Shown: positions 9,001-17,494 of the stretch, in pieces | Position numbering within the stretch: position 1 is the stretch's first letter | Layout: every line of letters starts with the position of its first letter | Program-made: the position numbers and the translations under genes | Notes under the pieces: model-generated | What the model was told of the DNA's origin: nothing | Database searches by the model: none | The model's input: the letters and a program-made list of their open reading frames with translations, nothing else | NCBI GenBank assembly: GCA_903848965.1 | Contig: CAINHV010000575.1 | Location: 1-33,102 of the forward strand | Length of the DNA stretch: 33,102 bases | Direction of reading: 5' to 3' | Source: an uncultured Opitutia bacterium | GTDB taxonomy: Bacteria; Verrucomicrobiota; Verrucomicrobiia; Opitutales; Opitutaceae

Positions 9001-9143
9001 CTGACGACGATCGTCGGCAGATCGACGTTCGGCAGATCGCTGACGGGGAGCATCCGGTACGCCATCGCGCCGAAGACGATCAGCGCTGCGGTGAGCAGCG
9101 TGGTCATCACGGGCCGGCGGATGCAGAGCGCGGGAAGGTTCAT
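6009..9143 (-). CDS. RND efflux transporter, HAE-1 family inner-membrane pump
   Basis: 1044 residues from MNLPALCIRRPVMTTLLTAA, the canonical start of HAE-1 pumps; the open frame extends far upstream but that part is antisense to the fusion-protein gene. It has the two-fold RND layout: TM1, a large porter domain, then TM2-6 with the proton-relay pair Asp405-Asp406 in GFVVDDAIVMLEN, and the same pattern again in the second half. It most resembles the MdtB/MdtC/MuxB group. Its ATG overlaps the stop of the upstream membrane-fusion gene as ATGA, so the two are translationally coupled. No TolC-type channel gene adjoins. It exports unknown hydrophobic substrates from the inner membrane. Confidence 0.95.
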   Translation of the reverse strand: MNLPALCIRRPVMTTLLTAALIVFGAMAYRMLPVSDLPNVDLPTIVVSASLPGATPETMASAVATPLEQQFSTIAGIDSMTSTSFLGGTSITVQFTLERSIDAAAQDIQSAIAAVQRRLPADMPSPPSLRKTNPADAPIMFMALSSATLPLSVVDEYAQTHLAQRISTVDGVAQVMVMGAQKYALRVQLDPRALASRGITLDEVRSALSTHNVNLPTGVLDGNYQAMTVVASGQLKNSDEFSRIVVAYRNGAPVKLGDIAQVLDSVQEVRVGSWYYQGAKWQRTIGLAVQRQPGTNTVEVVSKIRALLPAFRQQLPASVQIEILNDRAVAVRESVHDVQFTMVLAVALVVMVIFLFLRTLTATLIPAAAIPLALLGTFIVMHFCGYSLNNLSLLALTLSVGFVVDDAIVMLENIVRHIEAGMPVREAAFKGSGEIGFTILSMTVSLVAVFIPVLFMGGLLGRLLHEFAVTITASILISGLVSLTLTPMLCSRFLKPHRAGGESHGLLYRWSEGMFNGMVSLYERTLRSAMRHRVVTVVVAAAMVVLTVLVARQLPTGFIPTDDTGQMYIATEGAQDVSFTEMVKHQQAVAKVVSEHPAIEAFMSSIGAGGMSSSTGNQGRMFIRLKPRDQRPPAAEVVQDMRQRLAGIPGIKTYPQILPPLRIGGSLTKAQYQFTLFGTDLKELYVAAQTMEAKMRELPDLQDVNSDLQITSPQLRVEIKRDRAAALGITPQQIEDALYSAYGSRQVSTLYTPTNQYFVIMEMAPEFQRTSEALSLLYLRSRSGKPVPLDTVAELKRDVGPLTVNHLGQVPAVTISFNLRLGYSLGEATTLVTELARRELPATISYGFQGAAQAFASSMQGLGLLLILAILVIYVVLGILYEDFIHPLTILSGLPAASFGALFTLWLFKQELNVMGYVGIILLIGIVKKNAIMMIDFALSARDRGEHNAEKAIVEACLVRFRPIMMTSFAALASAIPIAMGLGAGAESRRPLGLAVVGGLVVSQLLTLYITPVIYVYMDRFTSHARKLKREAAAGLSSEPAMAK

Positions 9144-10309
9144 GGCGTCACGGGGCTTGGGGTGGCAGGGGTGGCCGTCCCGGCGAGAATGCTGGCAAGG
9201 GACTTCGATTCCACCTTCGCGCCGGGCACGAGCCGAAGCTGGCCGTCGGTGATTACGGTCTGGCCGGCGCTGAGGCCCTCGGAGACAAGCGTCGAATCGC
9301 CGGCCGAACGGAGGACTTTGACGAGTTTGATTTCGACGGTCTGGTCCGGCTTCACCACGAAAACCTGCGGCCCGTTTTGGCCCGTCTGGATCGCGGCTGA
9401 TGGCACCAGCAGCGCGCCGCGGTCGAGCCCGACGCGGGTCTGCACATGTACGAACTGGCCCGGCCACAGGACGTGGTCCGCGTTCTCGAAGGTGGCCTTC
9501 AAGGTGATCGTGCCGGACGCGGGATCGACGGCGTTGTCCACAAACGTCAGCTTGCCATCCGAGCGCACGACGCCGGCCGCGCGGTCGGTCACCGTGATGG
9601 CCGCGGAGGCGGACTGCAGCGCGGCGCGGATCTCGCCGAGGGCGCTTTCGGGGACGGTGAAGGTCGCGTAGATGGGAGAGAGCTGGTTGAGCGTGACGAT
9701 CGACTGGCCGGCATCGTTGGCCTTCACGAGCGCGCCTTCGTGCAGGCTGAGCTGCCCGGTACGACCGGCGATGGGCGCCTTGATCGTGGTGTAGCCGAGG
9801 AGGAGCTCGACGTTGGCCACCGCCGCCTCCTTGGCCTGGACGAGCGCATGGGTGGTCTCGGCCTTGGTGGCGAGCTGGGCGTATTGCTCCTTGGAGATGG
9901 CGTCCTGTTGATCGAGGTGCTTGTAGCGATCGAGGTCGGCCTTGGCCTTCGACTCCTCGGCGCGAGCATTGGCGAGGTCGGCGCGCGCGATGCGGACACT
10001 GTTCTCGAACGGCCGCCGATCGAGGGATACCAGTGGCGCACCCGCCTTCACCTCGTCGCCCTCGCGAAAATGGATCTCCGCGATCATACCATCGACCTGT
10101 GACTTCACGGCCACGGTGCGAAGCGACTGCACCGAGCCCACGGACTCGACGATGCGCGGCACGTCCGCGGTCTGAACCTGCGCGGTCTGGACCGGGATGG
10201 TGGGAACGGCGACGGCCGTCGCGCCGCCACCTCCGCGGGAACACCCGGCCAGGGCGAGGAGCGAGGTCGCCGCGAACAGCGGGAGCAGGAACGGGTAAGT
10301 TTGTTTCAT
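9140..10309 (-). CDS. RND membrane-fusion (periplasmic adaptor) lipoprotein
   Basis: 389 residues from the ATG at 10309, chosen for the lipoprotein signal MKQTYPFLLPLFAATSLLAL followed by AGC (Cys23). The domain order is that of MdtA/AcrA-type adaptors: lipoyl half-motif around SQVDGMIAEIHFREGDEV, alpha-helical hairpin (ARADLANARAEESKAKADLD), second lipoyl half (TTIKAPIAGRTGQLSLHEGA), beta-barrel and membrane-proximal domain. It bridges the RND pump to an outer-membrane channel. Its stop overlaps the RND start (ATGA). The Cys anchor places it on the periplasmic face of the inner membrane. Confidence 0.95.
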   Translation of the reverse strand: MKQTYPFLLPLFAATSLLALAGCSRGGGGATAVAVPTIPVQTAQVQTADVPRIVESVGSVQSLRTVAVKSQVDGMIAEIHFREGDEVKAGAPLVSLDRRPFENSVRIARADLANARAEESKAKADLDRYKHLDQQDAISKEQYAQLATKAETTHALVQAKEAAVANVELLLGYTTIKAPIAGRTGQLSLHEGALVKANDAGQSIVTLNQLSPIYATFTVPESALGEIRAALQSASAAITVTDRAAGVVRSDGKLTFVDNAVDPASGTITLKATFENADHVLWPGQFVHVQTRVGLDRGALLVPSAAIQTGQNGPQVFVVKPDQTVEIKLVKVLRSAGDSTLVSEGLSAGQTVITDGQLRLVPGAKVESKSLASILAGTATPATPSPVTP

Positions 10310-10914
10310 GGAGGCGGCAGTCAGGGTAGAGCTCGCGACGCCAGCCGGGGAGGCTTCAGTCACGGCTGCCGGCGGCAGCGAAAGGAACTCGCCCCGCCGA
10401 GTTCTTCATCGCCGCGCCTGACCCCGGAACTGTCTAGGAACTCGGGGCCTCGCGGTCATGGGGAACGAAAGGGCATGGTGGTAAGCTAGCTTCCGACCGC
10501 GCAAGCTTCGAGTTTCAGATCGGCGTGCAAGCCGCCCGACACCCCAAATCTGGGGGCTCGTTGCCTTCGCGTCGACGCGACGCCGGCCCCAGGATATCCT
10601 CATCATGTCCGCAGTCTCCCATCCCGGCGGCGCTCTGCTCTCCACCCGCGGAGCCGCTACCTCTCCAGCACCGACGTCCCGCTGGAATTCGTGGTGCTAT
10701 TTCCACCCGGAACCAGGGCCCGGGCGGGCCGCCGCGCCGATTGACCGGGCCCGCGTCACCCGATCATGAGACGCGAGGTCTCCATCGGCACGCTGCAGGC
10801 CGACAAAATCGAGTGGGACATCATCGTGATCGGCGGCGGGGTGGAAAACGCTTAAACGCCACTTCGCGGATTGTATCGAATATGCTCATGGGTACCGTCG
10901 CCGCGTCCTTCTGC
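10310..10914. other. Gene-free stretch with a gene remnant
   Basis: 605 bases between the divergent adaptor gene (minus) and the giant LysM gene (plus). It contains a perfect hairpin GAACTCG-CCCCGC-CGAGTTC (10385-10404), a 10-base palindrome AAGCTAGCTT (10483-10492) and a GlpD-like N-terminal stub (10766-10855). The rest codes for nothing I recognise in any frame. It should hold both promoters, but none is clear. Confidence 0.5.
10766..10855 (+). pseudogene. N-terminal remnant of a GlpD-like FAD dehydrogenase
   Basis: An ATG-started frame of 29 codons reads MRREVSIGTLQADKIEWDII, then VIGGG, then four residues and TAA. A short charged helix followed by EWDIIVIGGG is the typical beginning of glycerol-3-phosphate dehydrogenase (GlpD) type flavoproteins, whose next residues complete the GxGxxG FAD-binding fold. 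Here the frame ends right after the Gly run. All of the roughly 500 further residues are missing; the giant LysM gene starts 60 bases on. I take it as a deletion remnant. The family call rests on about 25 residues. Confidence 0.6.
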
Positions 10915-13900
10915 ATGAAGTCCGTCCGCTTCGCGCTTCTGGTATCCCTTCCGGCCCTTGCACCCTTCGCATTTGCCGCGACGGCGCCTGAGCCAGCCCC
11001 GAAAGCCACGCCGTCAGCGAGTCCGGTGCGGAGCGACCCGAACGACATCCCCTCCCTTCGGGCCAAGGCGGAACGCGGCAACGTCATTGCGCAGTACAAC
11101 CTCGGCCTCGCCTATGCGCAGGGCCGGCAGACCGCGGTTGATCTCCCAGAGGCCTTCGTCTGGTTATCCCTCTCGTCCCAGAGCGGAACGACGGGGAAGG
11201 CTTTGGAAACCCTGCTTTCGACGATGTCGTCTCAGCAGTTGACGGAGGGTCGCCGCCGGCTCGAAGCGATTCGCAACAACAACCCTTTTCTGAAGGCGGT
11301 CGCACCCACGCCACCGGCGGCCAGCGCGTCGAAATCAGTCGCGGTCGCGACGGCCGCGAGCGACCCGGCCAGCACGGCTCCCGGTTCCGAGGAGGCCAAG
11401 AACCTCTACGACCAGCTCACCGTCATCGCCGAGGAAAAGCGCGAACTGGCCGCCGCGCTCGCCACCGTCCGTCAGGAACTGGAGGCATTGAAGGCCGGCA
11501 ACACACCGGTGGCCGGCGACGTCACCGGAGCCCCCGCCGACTTGGCCCCGCTCCAGGAGCAGCTCCGGGAGGCTCAAGCCGCGCTCGCCACCCGCAGCGA
11601 GGCAGCCGATCGCAGCGCCGCTCGCGTCCGCCAGTTGGAGGCCACGGTTACCGATCGCTCCAAGTCGCTCGCCGATGCACAGGCCGAGATTAATGGTGCC
11701 CGGGCCGAGGCGGCCGCCCGCGCCGTCGCCGCCACCAACTCCGCGAATGCTCAGGCCGCCCTCGACCGCGAACGCGCCGCCCACGCCGGGACCACTCGTT
11801 CCCTCGCCGAGACCCGCGCGCGGCTCGCCATTGCCGCTAACGAAGCCGCCCGGACCGCGGTTCGCACTGCAGAGCAAGCCACCGCCGCCGCCAACGCCGC
11901 GGGCCAGGCCGAGGAACTCGCCGCCGCCCGCCGCGACGCCGACCAGCTCCGGTCCGAACTCGCGACCGCCCGCGAAAGGCTCTCCGCCGCGGAAGCGCAA
12001 CAGGGCCAGCTTTCCGCCCAGGCCAGTTCAAACAGCCAGGCCCAAACCCAGCTCGCGACGCTGCGCACCCAGTTGCAAGCCGCCGAGGCGAAGCTCCGCG
12101 AGGCCACGCTCGCCGCGCAACGGGCCCAGGCGGCGCGCGACGCCGTCGTGACCACGCAATCGGAAAGCGCGGCGGCCACCGCCAGCCGGCTCGCCGCCCT
12201 CACGTCCGCGCAAACCGAATCCGCCGCGAAGGGCGAGGCGCTGAATCGGGATCTGGCCGGGGTTCGCGAGGAACTGAACCGCTCGCAGAAGCAGGTGGGC
12301 GAACTCACGTCGCGCCTGGCGCAGGCCGATGCCAAGTCCGGGGAAGTCGCAGCCCGCGCCCAAGCCTCCGCCCAATCGTCCGTCCAAGCGGCTGAACAAA
12401 CGAAGGCTCTCCAATCGCGGGTCACGACCCTCGAGCGCGATCTCCAAGGGGCCACCACCGCGCGAGCCGACGCGGAGAAAAAGATCCGCTCCGCCACTGA
12501 GGCGGCCGAGTCTGCGGCCAATAAATCCATTTCGACCGCCACGGCACTGGCCCAAGCGGAAGCCCGCGCCGCCGCCGCCGAAAAAGCCACCACCGCGGAA
12601 AAATCAAAGGCGACCGAAGCGCAGCGGCAGGTCGCCGCCCTCGACGCGCGGTTGAAAGCCGCCAGCGAGAGCGCCAGCCAAGCCGCCACGGAATCGAAAC
12701 GCCTGCTCGCCGCGCTCAACACCGCCGAAGCCGCCGCCAAGGCCGAGGCCGCCGCCCGCGAACGCGCCGAGGCCGCCGCGAAGTCCACCGCCGAACAACT
12801 CGCCACGCTCCAGACCCGCGCGCAAGCCGCCGAGACCGAGCGCAGTCAACTTGCCAGCGAACGCGATCGCCTCGCCGCCGAGGCCCGGTCCGCGACTTCC
12901 TCGGCCGGCAACCGGGACGCCACCGTTCGCCAGCTTTCGTCCGAGAAGGACGCCATCGCCGCCCGCCTCGCCACGGCGGAATCCAACGCGAAGGCCGAGG
13001 CCCTTGCCAAGGCCGAGTCCGCGGCGCGCGAGCTCGAGGCAGCCAAAGCACGCGCTGCGTCCCTGTCCGCCGAGCTTACAGCCGCCCAGAAGGAAATCGC
13101 CGCGACGATAGCGGTCTCCGCTCGCGCCAGTCAGGAGCGCGCGTCCACCGACGAGACCCTCAAGGGCCAGACGGCCGACCTGGCCAGCGTCCGGCGCGAG
13201 GTGGCCATGCTGACCGGCAAGACGGGGACTCAGGCGCGCGAAGTCGCGACTCTGAATGAACGACTCGCGGCCACCAACGAGCGATTGACCGCCGCGCGCC
13301 GGCAGATGGACGACGCTCGTGGCCAGGCGAACAGCCAGGGCAACGAACGGGTGACCGCCCTGCAGGCCCAACTGAAGGACCGCGATTCCCTCCTCGCCGC
13401 CGCGCAAAGCGCCACTGCCGCGAGCCAGCAGCGCAACGCCGAATTGCGTGCCGCGGCCGAGTCATCAACAGACACGTTGAAAACGACGGCGGCACGTGCC
13501 GCCCGGGCGGAACAAGCGCTCGCGAACCTCGAATCTTCCGCCAAGGCCGAATCCTCGGCGCGGGCCGAAGCCGCCGCCCAGGTTGCCGCCCGCACCGCGG
13601 ACTTGGAGCGCACCCACTCGGAAATGCAGGCGATCGCCAGGGAACGCGACGGCTTGGCCGCCGAACGGGCCCGGATCGCGGCTGAACTTACGACGGCCAC
13701 CTCACGCTCCGCGCAGGGCGCCGCGCAATCGGAAGCGGCGGCCAAGGCCGCCCAGGAACGGGCAGCGGCCCTGACCGATTCGGTGGCGCGCATCACCACA
13801 GAGAAGGATTCGCTGGCCAGCCGGCTGGCCGCCGCAGAAACCGCCGTGCGGAACGCCGGTGGAGCCCAAGCGCAGCTCGCGGCTCTTTCCCGCGAAGTTG

Positions 13901-14733
13901 AGACCCTCCGACAGGAGGCCGTCGCCGCCAAGGCAACCGCCGAAAAGTCGTCCGGCGCCCAGACGCGACTCGAGGCCGCTCTGACCGCGGCGGAAGCCTC
14001 TCGCGACGAGCTCGCCGAGCGCGCCCAGGCCGCCGCCCGCGAATCCACCACCCGGATGCAGGCCGGCGCCCAAGCCGAGGCCAGGATCGCCCAATTCGAA
14101 ACCCAGCTCGCCGACACGCGCCGCGAACTGGCCGCCGCCGCTACGACACGGGAGGCGTTGGAGGCCCGACTCCGCGAGTCCGCGGCGACGGTCGACCAGA
14201 GATCGCGCGACCTCGAGTCCCGCATCCGCGAGTTGGAGACGGAAAAATCCGCTCGCGCGGAACCCGCTCCCACCCCGGCCGTCGACCGCGAGGAACTCAC
14301 GCGGCTGGCCACTTCGCTGGCGCAAACGGAGGACAAGCTGGCGACCGCCCTGCGTTCCTACACCCTGCTGACGCGGGAACGCGACGAACTGGCAGTTCGC
14401 CTGGCCGCGGCACCGTCGGCGAATCCCGCCAGCACGACGGGGGCGCCCGCCGCACCGGTTCCCGTTGCCGAAGCACCGCGATCCACCGTGGTCACCGCCG
14501 CGCCGTCGCGACCCGCGGCTTCGGCGGCGGTCGCCGCTCCTGGCGCGGCCCGGGTTCCCGCCGGTGTACCCGTCGCGCGCCTGCACACGATCGTCATGGG
14601 CGAGACGCTGTCCGGAATATCTCTGCAGTATTATGGCACGGTCAGTCGTTGGCCCGAGATCCTCGCCGCCAATCGCGACTGGCTCCACGACGAACGGAGT
14701 TTGATCGCAGGCCGGGTCCTGCGGATTCCATAA
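10915..14733 (+). CDS. Giant Ala-rich coiled-coil protein with Sel1-like repeat and C-terminal LysM
   Basis: 1272 residues from the ATG at 10915, chosen for its signal peptide MKSVRFALLVSLPALAPFAF. A Sel1-like repeat follows (about residues 48-85: ERGNVIAQYNLGLAYAQGRQ, then PEAFVWLSLSSQSG). Residues about 140-1165 are an almost unbroken Ala/Glu/Arg/Gln-rich coiled coil. Next comes a Pro/Ala/Ser linker, then a C-terminal LysM domain in the last 54 residues (HTIVMGETLSGISLQYYGTV, ending LRIP). LysM binds peptidoglycan, so this should be an exported fibrous protein anchored to the wall. Such a coil could span well over 100 nm if extended. A second LysM lipoprotein follows 62 bases later. ATGs at 10882 and 10888 are alternative starts. 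Confidence 0.85.
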   Translation: MKSVRFALLVSLPALAPFAFAATAPEPAPKATPSASPVRSDPNDIPSLRAKAERGNVIAQYNLGLAYAQGRQTAVDLPEAFVWLSLSSQSGTTGKALETLLSTMSSQQLTEGRRRLEAIRNNNPFLKAVAPTPPAASASKSVAVATAASDPASTAPGSEEAKNLYDQLTVIAEEKRELAAALATVRQELEALKAGNTPVAGDVTGAPADLAPLQEQLREAQAALATRSEAADRSAARVRQLEATVTDRSKSLADAQAEINGARAEAAARAVAATNSANAQAALDRERAAHAGTTRSLAETRARLAIAANEAARTAVRTAEQATAAANAAGQAEELAAARRDADQLRSELATARERLSAAEAQQGQLSAQASSNSQAQTQLATLRTQLQAAEAKLREATLAAQRAQAARDAVVTTQSESAAATASRLAALTSAQTESAAKGEALNRDLAGVREELNRSQKQVGELTSRLAQADAKSGEVAARAQASAQSSVQAAEQTKALQSRVTTLERDLQGATTARADAEKKIRSATEAAESAANKSISTATALAQAEARAAAAEKATTAEKSKATEAQRQVAALDARLKAASESASQAATESKRLLAALNTAEAAAKAEAAARERAEAAAKSTAEQLATLQTRAQAAETERSQLASERDRLAAEARSATSSAGNRDATVRQLSSEKDAIAARLATAESNAKAEALAKAESAARELEAAKARAASLSAELTAAQKEIAATIAVSARASQERASTDETLKGQTADLASVRREVAMLTGKTGTQAREVATLNERLAATNERLTAARRQMDDARGQANSQGNERVTALQAQLKDRDSLLAAAQSATAASQQRNAELRAAAESSTDTLKTTAARAARAEQALANLESSAKAESSARAEAAAQVAARTADLERTHSEMQAIARERDGLAAERARIAAELTTATSRSAQGAAQSEAAAKAAQERAAALTDSVARITTEKDSLASRLAAAETAVRNAGGAQAQLAALSREVETLRQEAVAAKATAEKSSGAQTRLEAALTAAEASRDELAERAQAAARESTTRMQAGAQAEARIAQFETQLADTRRELAAAATTREALEARLRESAATVDQRSRDLESRIRELETEKSARAEPAPTPAVDREELTRLATSLAQTEDKLATALRSYTLLTRERDELAVRLAAAPSANPASTTGAPAAPVPVAEAPRSTVVTAAPSRPAASAAVAAPGAARVPAGVPVARLHTIVMGETLSGISLQYYGTVSRWPEILAANRDWLHDERSLIAGRVLRIP

Positions 14734-14795
14734 TTCGTAATCTCCGTATGACCGCAGCATTGCAGCGGATTATTTTCGCTTCTTCATCAGACGTC

Positions 14796-16256
14796 ATGCG
14801 GTCGCCCCGTACCCTCCTGAGCCTGACCTTACCTGCTGTGCTGGTATTCAGCGGCTGCGGATATGTCCATATCGGCCGGGTACCACCGGTGCCCACGGCG
14901 GGCACGTCGGTCGTCACCGACGAGAAGTTGACGAAGGAAAATTCGGATTTGCGGCTGGAGAAGAAGATGCTCCAGCAGGAACTGGCCATCACCCGGGCCC
15001 AAGGGGACGCTTTGCGGATGGCGATGGAAAATCGCGCCGCCGACGGCGATACGTCGAAGCGACTGGTCGACAAACTCAACGAAACGAGTCGTGAGCTCGC
15101 CACCTTGCGCGCCAACTACGCGCAACTGCAGACCGATCGCAATCAAGCCGTCGCCACGGCCGCCGAAGCGAACAATCTCCGCAGCCAGTTGGGAGCCACC
15201 GAGGAAAAACTGGCCGGGGCGCTGCGCACCTACACCGTACTCCAAGGCGAGGTCACGCGCCTCCGTACCGATGTCGATCAGACCCGCGCCGAAAACGTGG
15301 CCCTGAGCGAGAAGGTCCGGACCGTGACGGGCCAGAGCCAGGAGGCCCAAGCCGCCCTCGCCCAGCTCAATACCGAGTTGCTCAGCCAGAAGGATGCCCG
15401 GCTCCGCGCGGAACAGGATGCCGCCACTCTCCGCACCGAGCTGGCCACGGTGGCGCCACAGGCGTCAGCCCTGGCCCAGCAGCGGACTGGCGCGGCAGCC
15501 GCCGCCAGTTCCCTGATCGCCGAGCACGCCGCGGAAACGACGGCCCTCAAGAACCAACTCTCCACGCTGCAGCAGAAGGTGGAAAGCCTCACCCTCGAGC
15601 GCGCCCGCCTGACCGCCCAGGTCGCCGCCGCGGAAAAGGCCGCCCAAGGACCTTCGCCCGAGTTGGCCAATGTGGAGGCGAAACTTGCCACGGCGCTGCG
15701 GAACGCGTCGCTGCTGCGGGACGAAAATGAACAGCTCAAAGCCACCAGCACGCAGTTGGCGACCAGCCAATCCGAACTGGAAGCGCAGCTCGCCCAACTT
15801 CGCTCCGGCCCGGCCGGAAGCCAGGTGCAATCCCTCCGCGAGCAGTTGCAGGCGGCTCAGATGCAGGCGGCTGCCCTCAGTGAGGAAAATTCCCGCTTGA
15901 AGTCGCGGCTGCCCGGCCAGGCTCCCGCCGCCGCCGGCACTCCCAGCCAGATTACCATCTCGCCCCTTTCCCCGGCGCAGCCAACGGCGACCGTGACGCC
16001 GAATCCGCGCGTCGCCAGCGGGGTAAATGCCTCGCTCGTGTTGAGCGTGCCGCACACCCCGCGTCCGACGATCGTGAAGACCGAAGGTAACACGCAGACC
16101 CGCTACCACATCGTGACCGGCGGCGACACTCTCGCGAAAATTTCCAGCCAATATTACGGCACCACCGCACGCTGGGCCGACATCCTCGCCGCGAATCGCG
16201 ACATCCTGGGCGAGAATAACAACCTCGTGGTCGGTCGGTCGCTGCGCATTCCCTGA
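14796..16256 (+). CDS. Coiled-coil LysM lipoprotein
   Basis: 486 residues from the ATG at 14796; this start gives a lipoprotein signal, MRSPRTLLSLTLPAVLVFSG then Cys21. Residues about 45-400 are predicted coiled coil rich in Gln, Leu, Ala and Arg. The last 53 residues are a LysM domain (YHIVTGGDTLAKISSQYYGT, then RWADILAANRDILG, ending LRIP). It is a paralogue of the lipoprotein at 17495 (shared ELATLRANYA and a DAR-RAEQ segment), and its LysM closely matches that of the giant protein upstream. A lipid anchor on one end and peptidoglycan binding on the other suggest a membrane-to-wall tether. Confidence 0.87.
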   Translation: MRSPRTLLSLTLPAVLVFSGCGYVHIGRVPPVPTAGTSVVTDEKLTKENSDLRLEKKMLQQELAITRAQGDALRMAMENRAADGDTSKRLVDKLNETSRELATLRANYAQLQTDRNQAVATAAEANNLRSQLGATEEKLAGALRTYTVLQGEVTRLRTDVDQTRAENVALSEKVRTVTGQSQEAQAALAQLNTELLSQKDARLRAEQDAATLRTELATVAPQASALAQQRTGAAAAASSLIAEHAAETTALKNQLSTLQQKVESLTLERARLTAQVAAAEKAAQGPSPELANVEAKLATALRNASLLRDENEQLKATSTQLATSQSELEAQLAQLRSGPAGSQVQSLREQLQAAQMQAAALSEENSRLKSRLPGQAPAAAGTPSQITISPLSPAQPTATVTPNPRVASGVNASLVLSVPHTPRPTIVKTEGNTQTRYHIVTGGDTLAKISSQYYGTTARWADILAANRDILGENNNLVVGRSLRIP

Positions 16257-16323
16257 CCGCGGAAACGGCCGCCAGCCCGGTCGCCACGGGGGCCAGAGAG
16301 ATTTTTTTGGGGTCGTGGGTCGC

Positions 16324-17397
16324 TTACTTCAGCAGGTCCGCCGGAGCACCGCTGGCTTTGAGCACCTCGGCCAGAGTCACGGGCCCGCCGCCGCGCCGGA
16401 CGCTTTCATCGGAAGCGGCCATGAACGCGAAGATCTCGAGGGTCTCTGCCGGCGCCACCGGAGGGCGGCCCGTTTGGAAGAAAGTCACAATTTCCGCCAC
16501 GAGCTTCGCGTAGGCGCCATCCGGCTTGCCCTGGGCGACTCCCTTGGCGCCGAACACCGTCAGCCCGTACTCCGACTTCCCTCCCCGGATGCCGTGAACC
16601 GTACCCACGCGGCCGTCGGACCAAACGCCGGTCACCACGTCCGTGTCCGCGGTTTGGGTCCGGGTCACCTGCACGCAGCCCCGGCCCATCGCGGCAAACA
16701 GGGTTTCGACCGCGTGAATCCCATACCAAAACAGGTCGGGATGATGCGGCTCGATCGTGGCCGGTCCGTGGCTGAACGCGCCGATCTGCCGGCCGACGTC
16801 CATGCGCTTCACCGCGGCCACGCCGTTGGAGAAGCGCAGCGACGAAGAGGAAAACACCGGCACGCCAGCTTCCCGCGCGAGCCGAAAGATCTCAACCGCA
16901 TCGCGCAGCGACGCCGCCACGGGTTTGTCGATAAACACGGGCTTGCGCGCCGCCAGCACACGTCGGGCCTGGTCGAGATGAACACGGCCATCGACGCTTT
17001 CGATCATGATCGCATCGACGTTGCGAGTGAGCTCCTCGATGGAGTCGTAAAGCTTCACTCCGTGCTTCTGCACCAGCTCATTCGTAAACCCGTCAATCCG
17101 CGTCGCGCTGGCCGCAATATCCGGGCTGCCCCCCTTGAAGGCGCCGACAATGCGCGCGCCCGCCACGTGGTCCTTGTCGGCGGCATTATTCAGTGCATTC
17201 GTGAACGCGACGACGTGCGAGGTATCAAGGCCGATAATGCCGACCCGCAGATCGGCGGCCAAAACCACCGGCGCGCCCGCGACGAGCAACGCGAGGAATC
17301 CGGCCCGTCCGGACCAGCTTCGAAATCGCCGCGACAAGACAATCGGGCGGGTTTCCAGGAACGAAGATGGGGTGGGGAGAGCAAGGGACATGCGCAC
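16324..17397 (-). CDS. Exported Gfo/Idh/MocA-family oxidoreductase
   Basis: 357 residues. The nucleotide-binding fold starts at ADLRVGIIGLDTSHVVAFTN (about residue 48), followed by the family motif FIDKPVAA (the EKP-like Lys) and WYGIHAVETLFA in the C-terminal domain. The first 47 residues contain a hydrophobic segment (FLALLVAGAPVVLAA) after Arg-rich SRRFRSWSGR, so export is likely. A TTG at 17337 would give a neater signal peptide than the ATGs at 17397 or 17391. These enzymes oxidise or reduce sugars or related alcohols with NAD(P). It is convergent with one LysM gene and divergent from the other. The substrate is unknown. Confidence 0.88.
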   Translation of the reverse strand: MRMSLALPTPSSFLETRPIVLSRRFRSWSGRAGFLALLVAGAPVVLAADLRVGIIGLDTSHVVAFTNALNNAADKDHVAGARIVGAFKGGSPDIAASATRIDGFTNELVQKHGVKLYDSIEELTRNVDAIMIESVDGRVHLDQARRVLAARKPVFIDKPVAASLRDAVEIFRLAREAGVPVFSSSSLRFSNGVAAVKRMDVGRQIGAFSHGPATIEPHHPDLFWYGIHAVETLFAAMGRGCVQVTRTQTADTDVVTGVWSDGRVGTVHGIRGGKSEYGLTVFGAKGVAQGKPDGAYAKLVAEIVTFFQTGRPPVAPAETLEIFAFMAASDESVRRGGGPVTLAEVLKASGAPADLLK

Positions 17398-17494
17398 AGG
17401 TTAGGACTCAGGTTCCACCGGGCGAGGCGATTTCCCCTCCCCGGTCCATCCGTGCAGGATTGCCCTGCCGCTCCCCGCCCGCCTTCATCCGCGC

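Noticed and set aside
7356-9671. Long open frame (771 codons) on the plus strand across the RND gene
   Set aside because: It is antisense to a well-conserved RND transporter; high GC and codon bias create long antisense frames. Its His/Arg/Asp-rich translation has no domain.
16257-16323. Terminator with T7 run between the convergent LysM and oxidoreductase genes
   Set aside because: A TTTTTTT run is present, but no solid stem precedes it.
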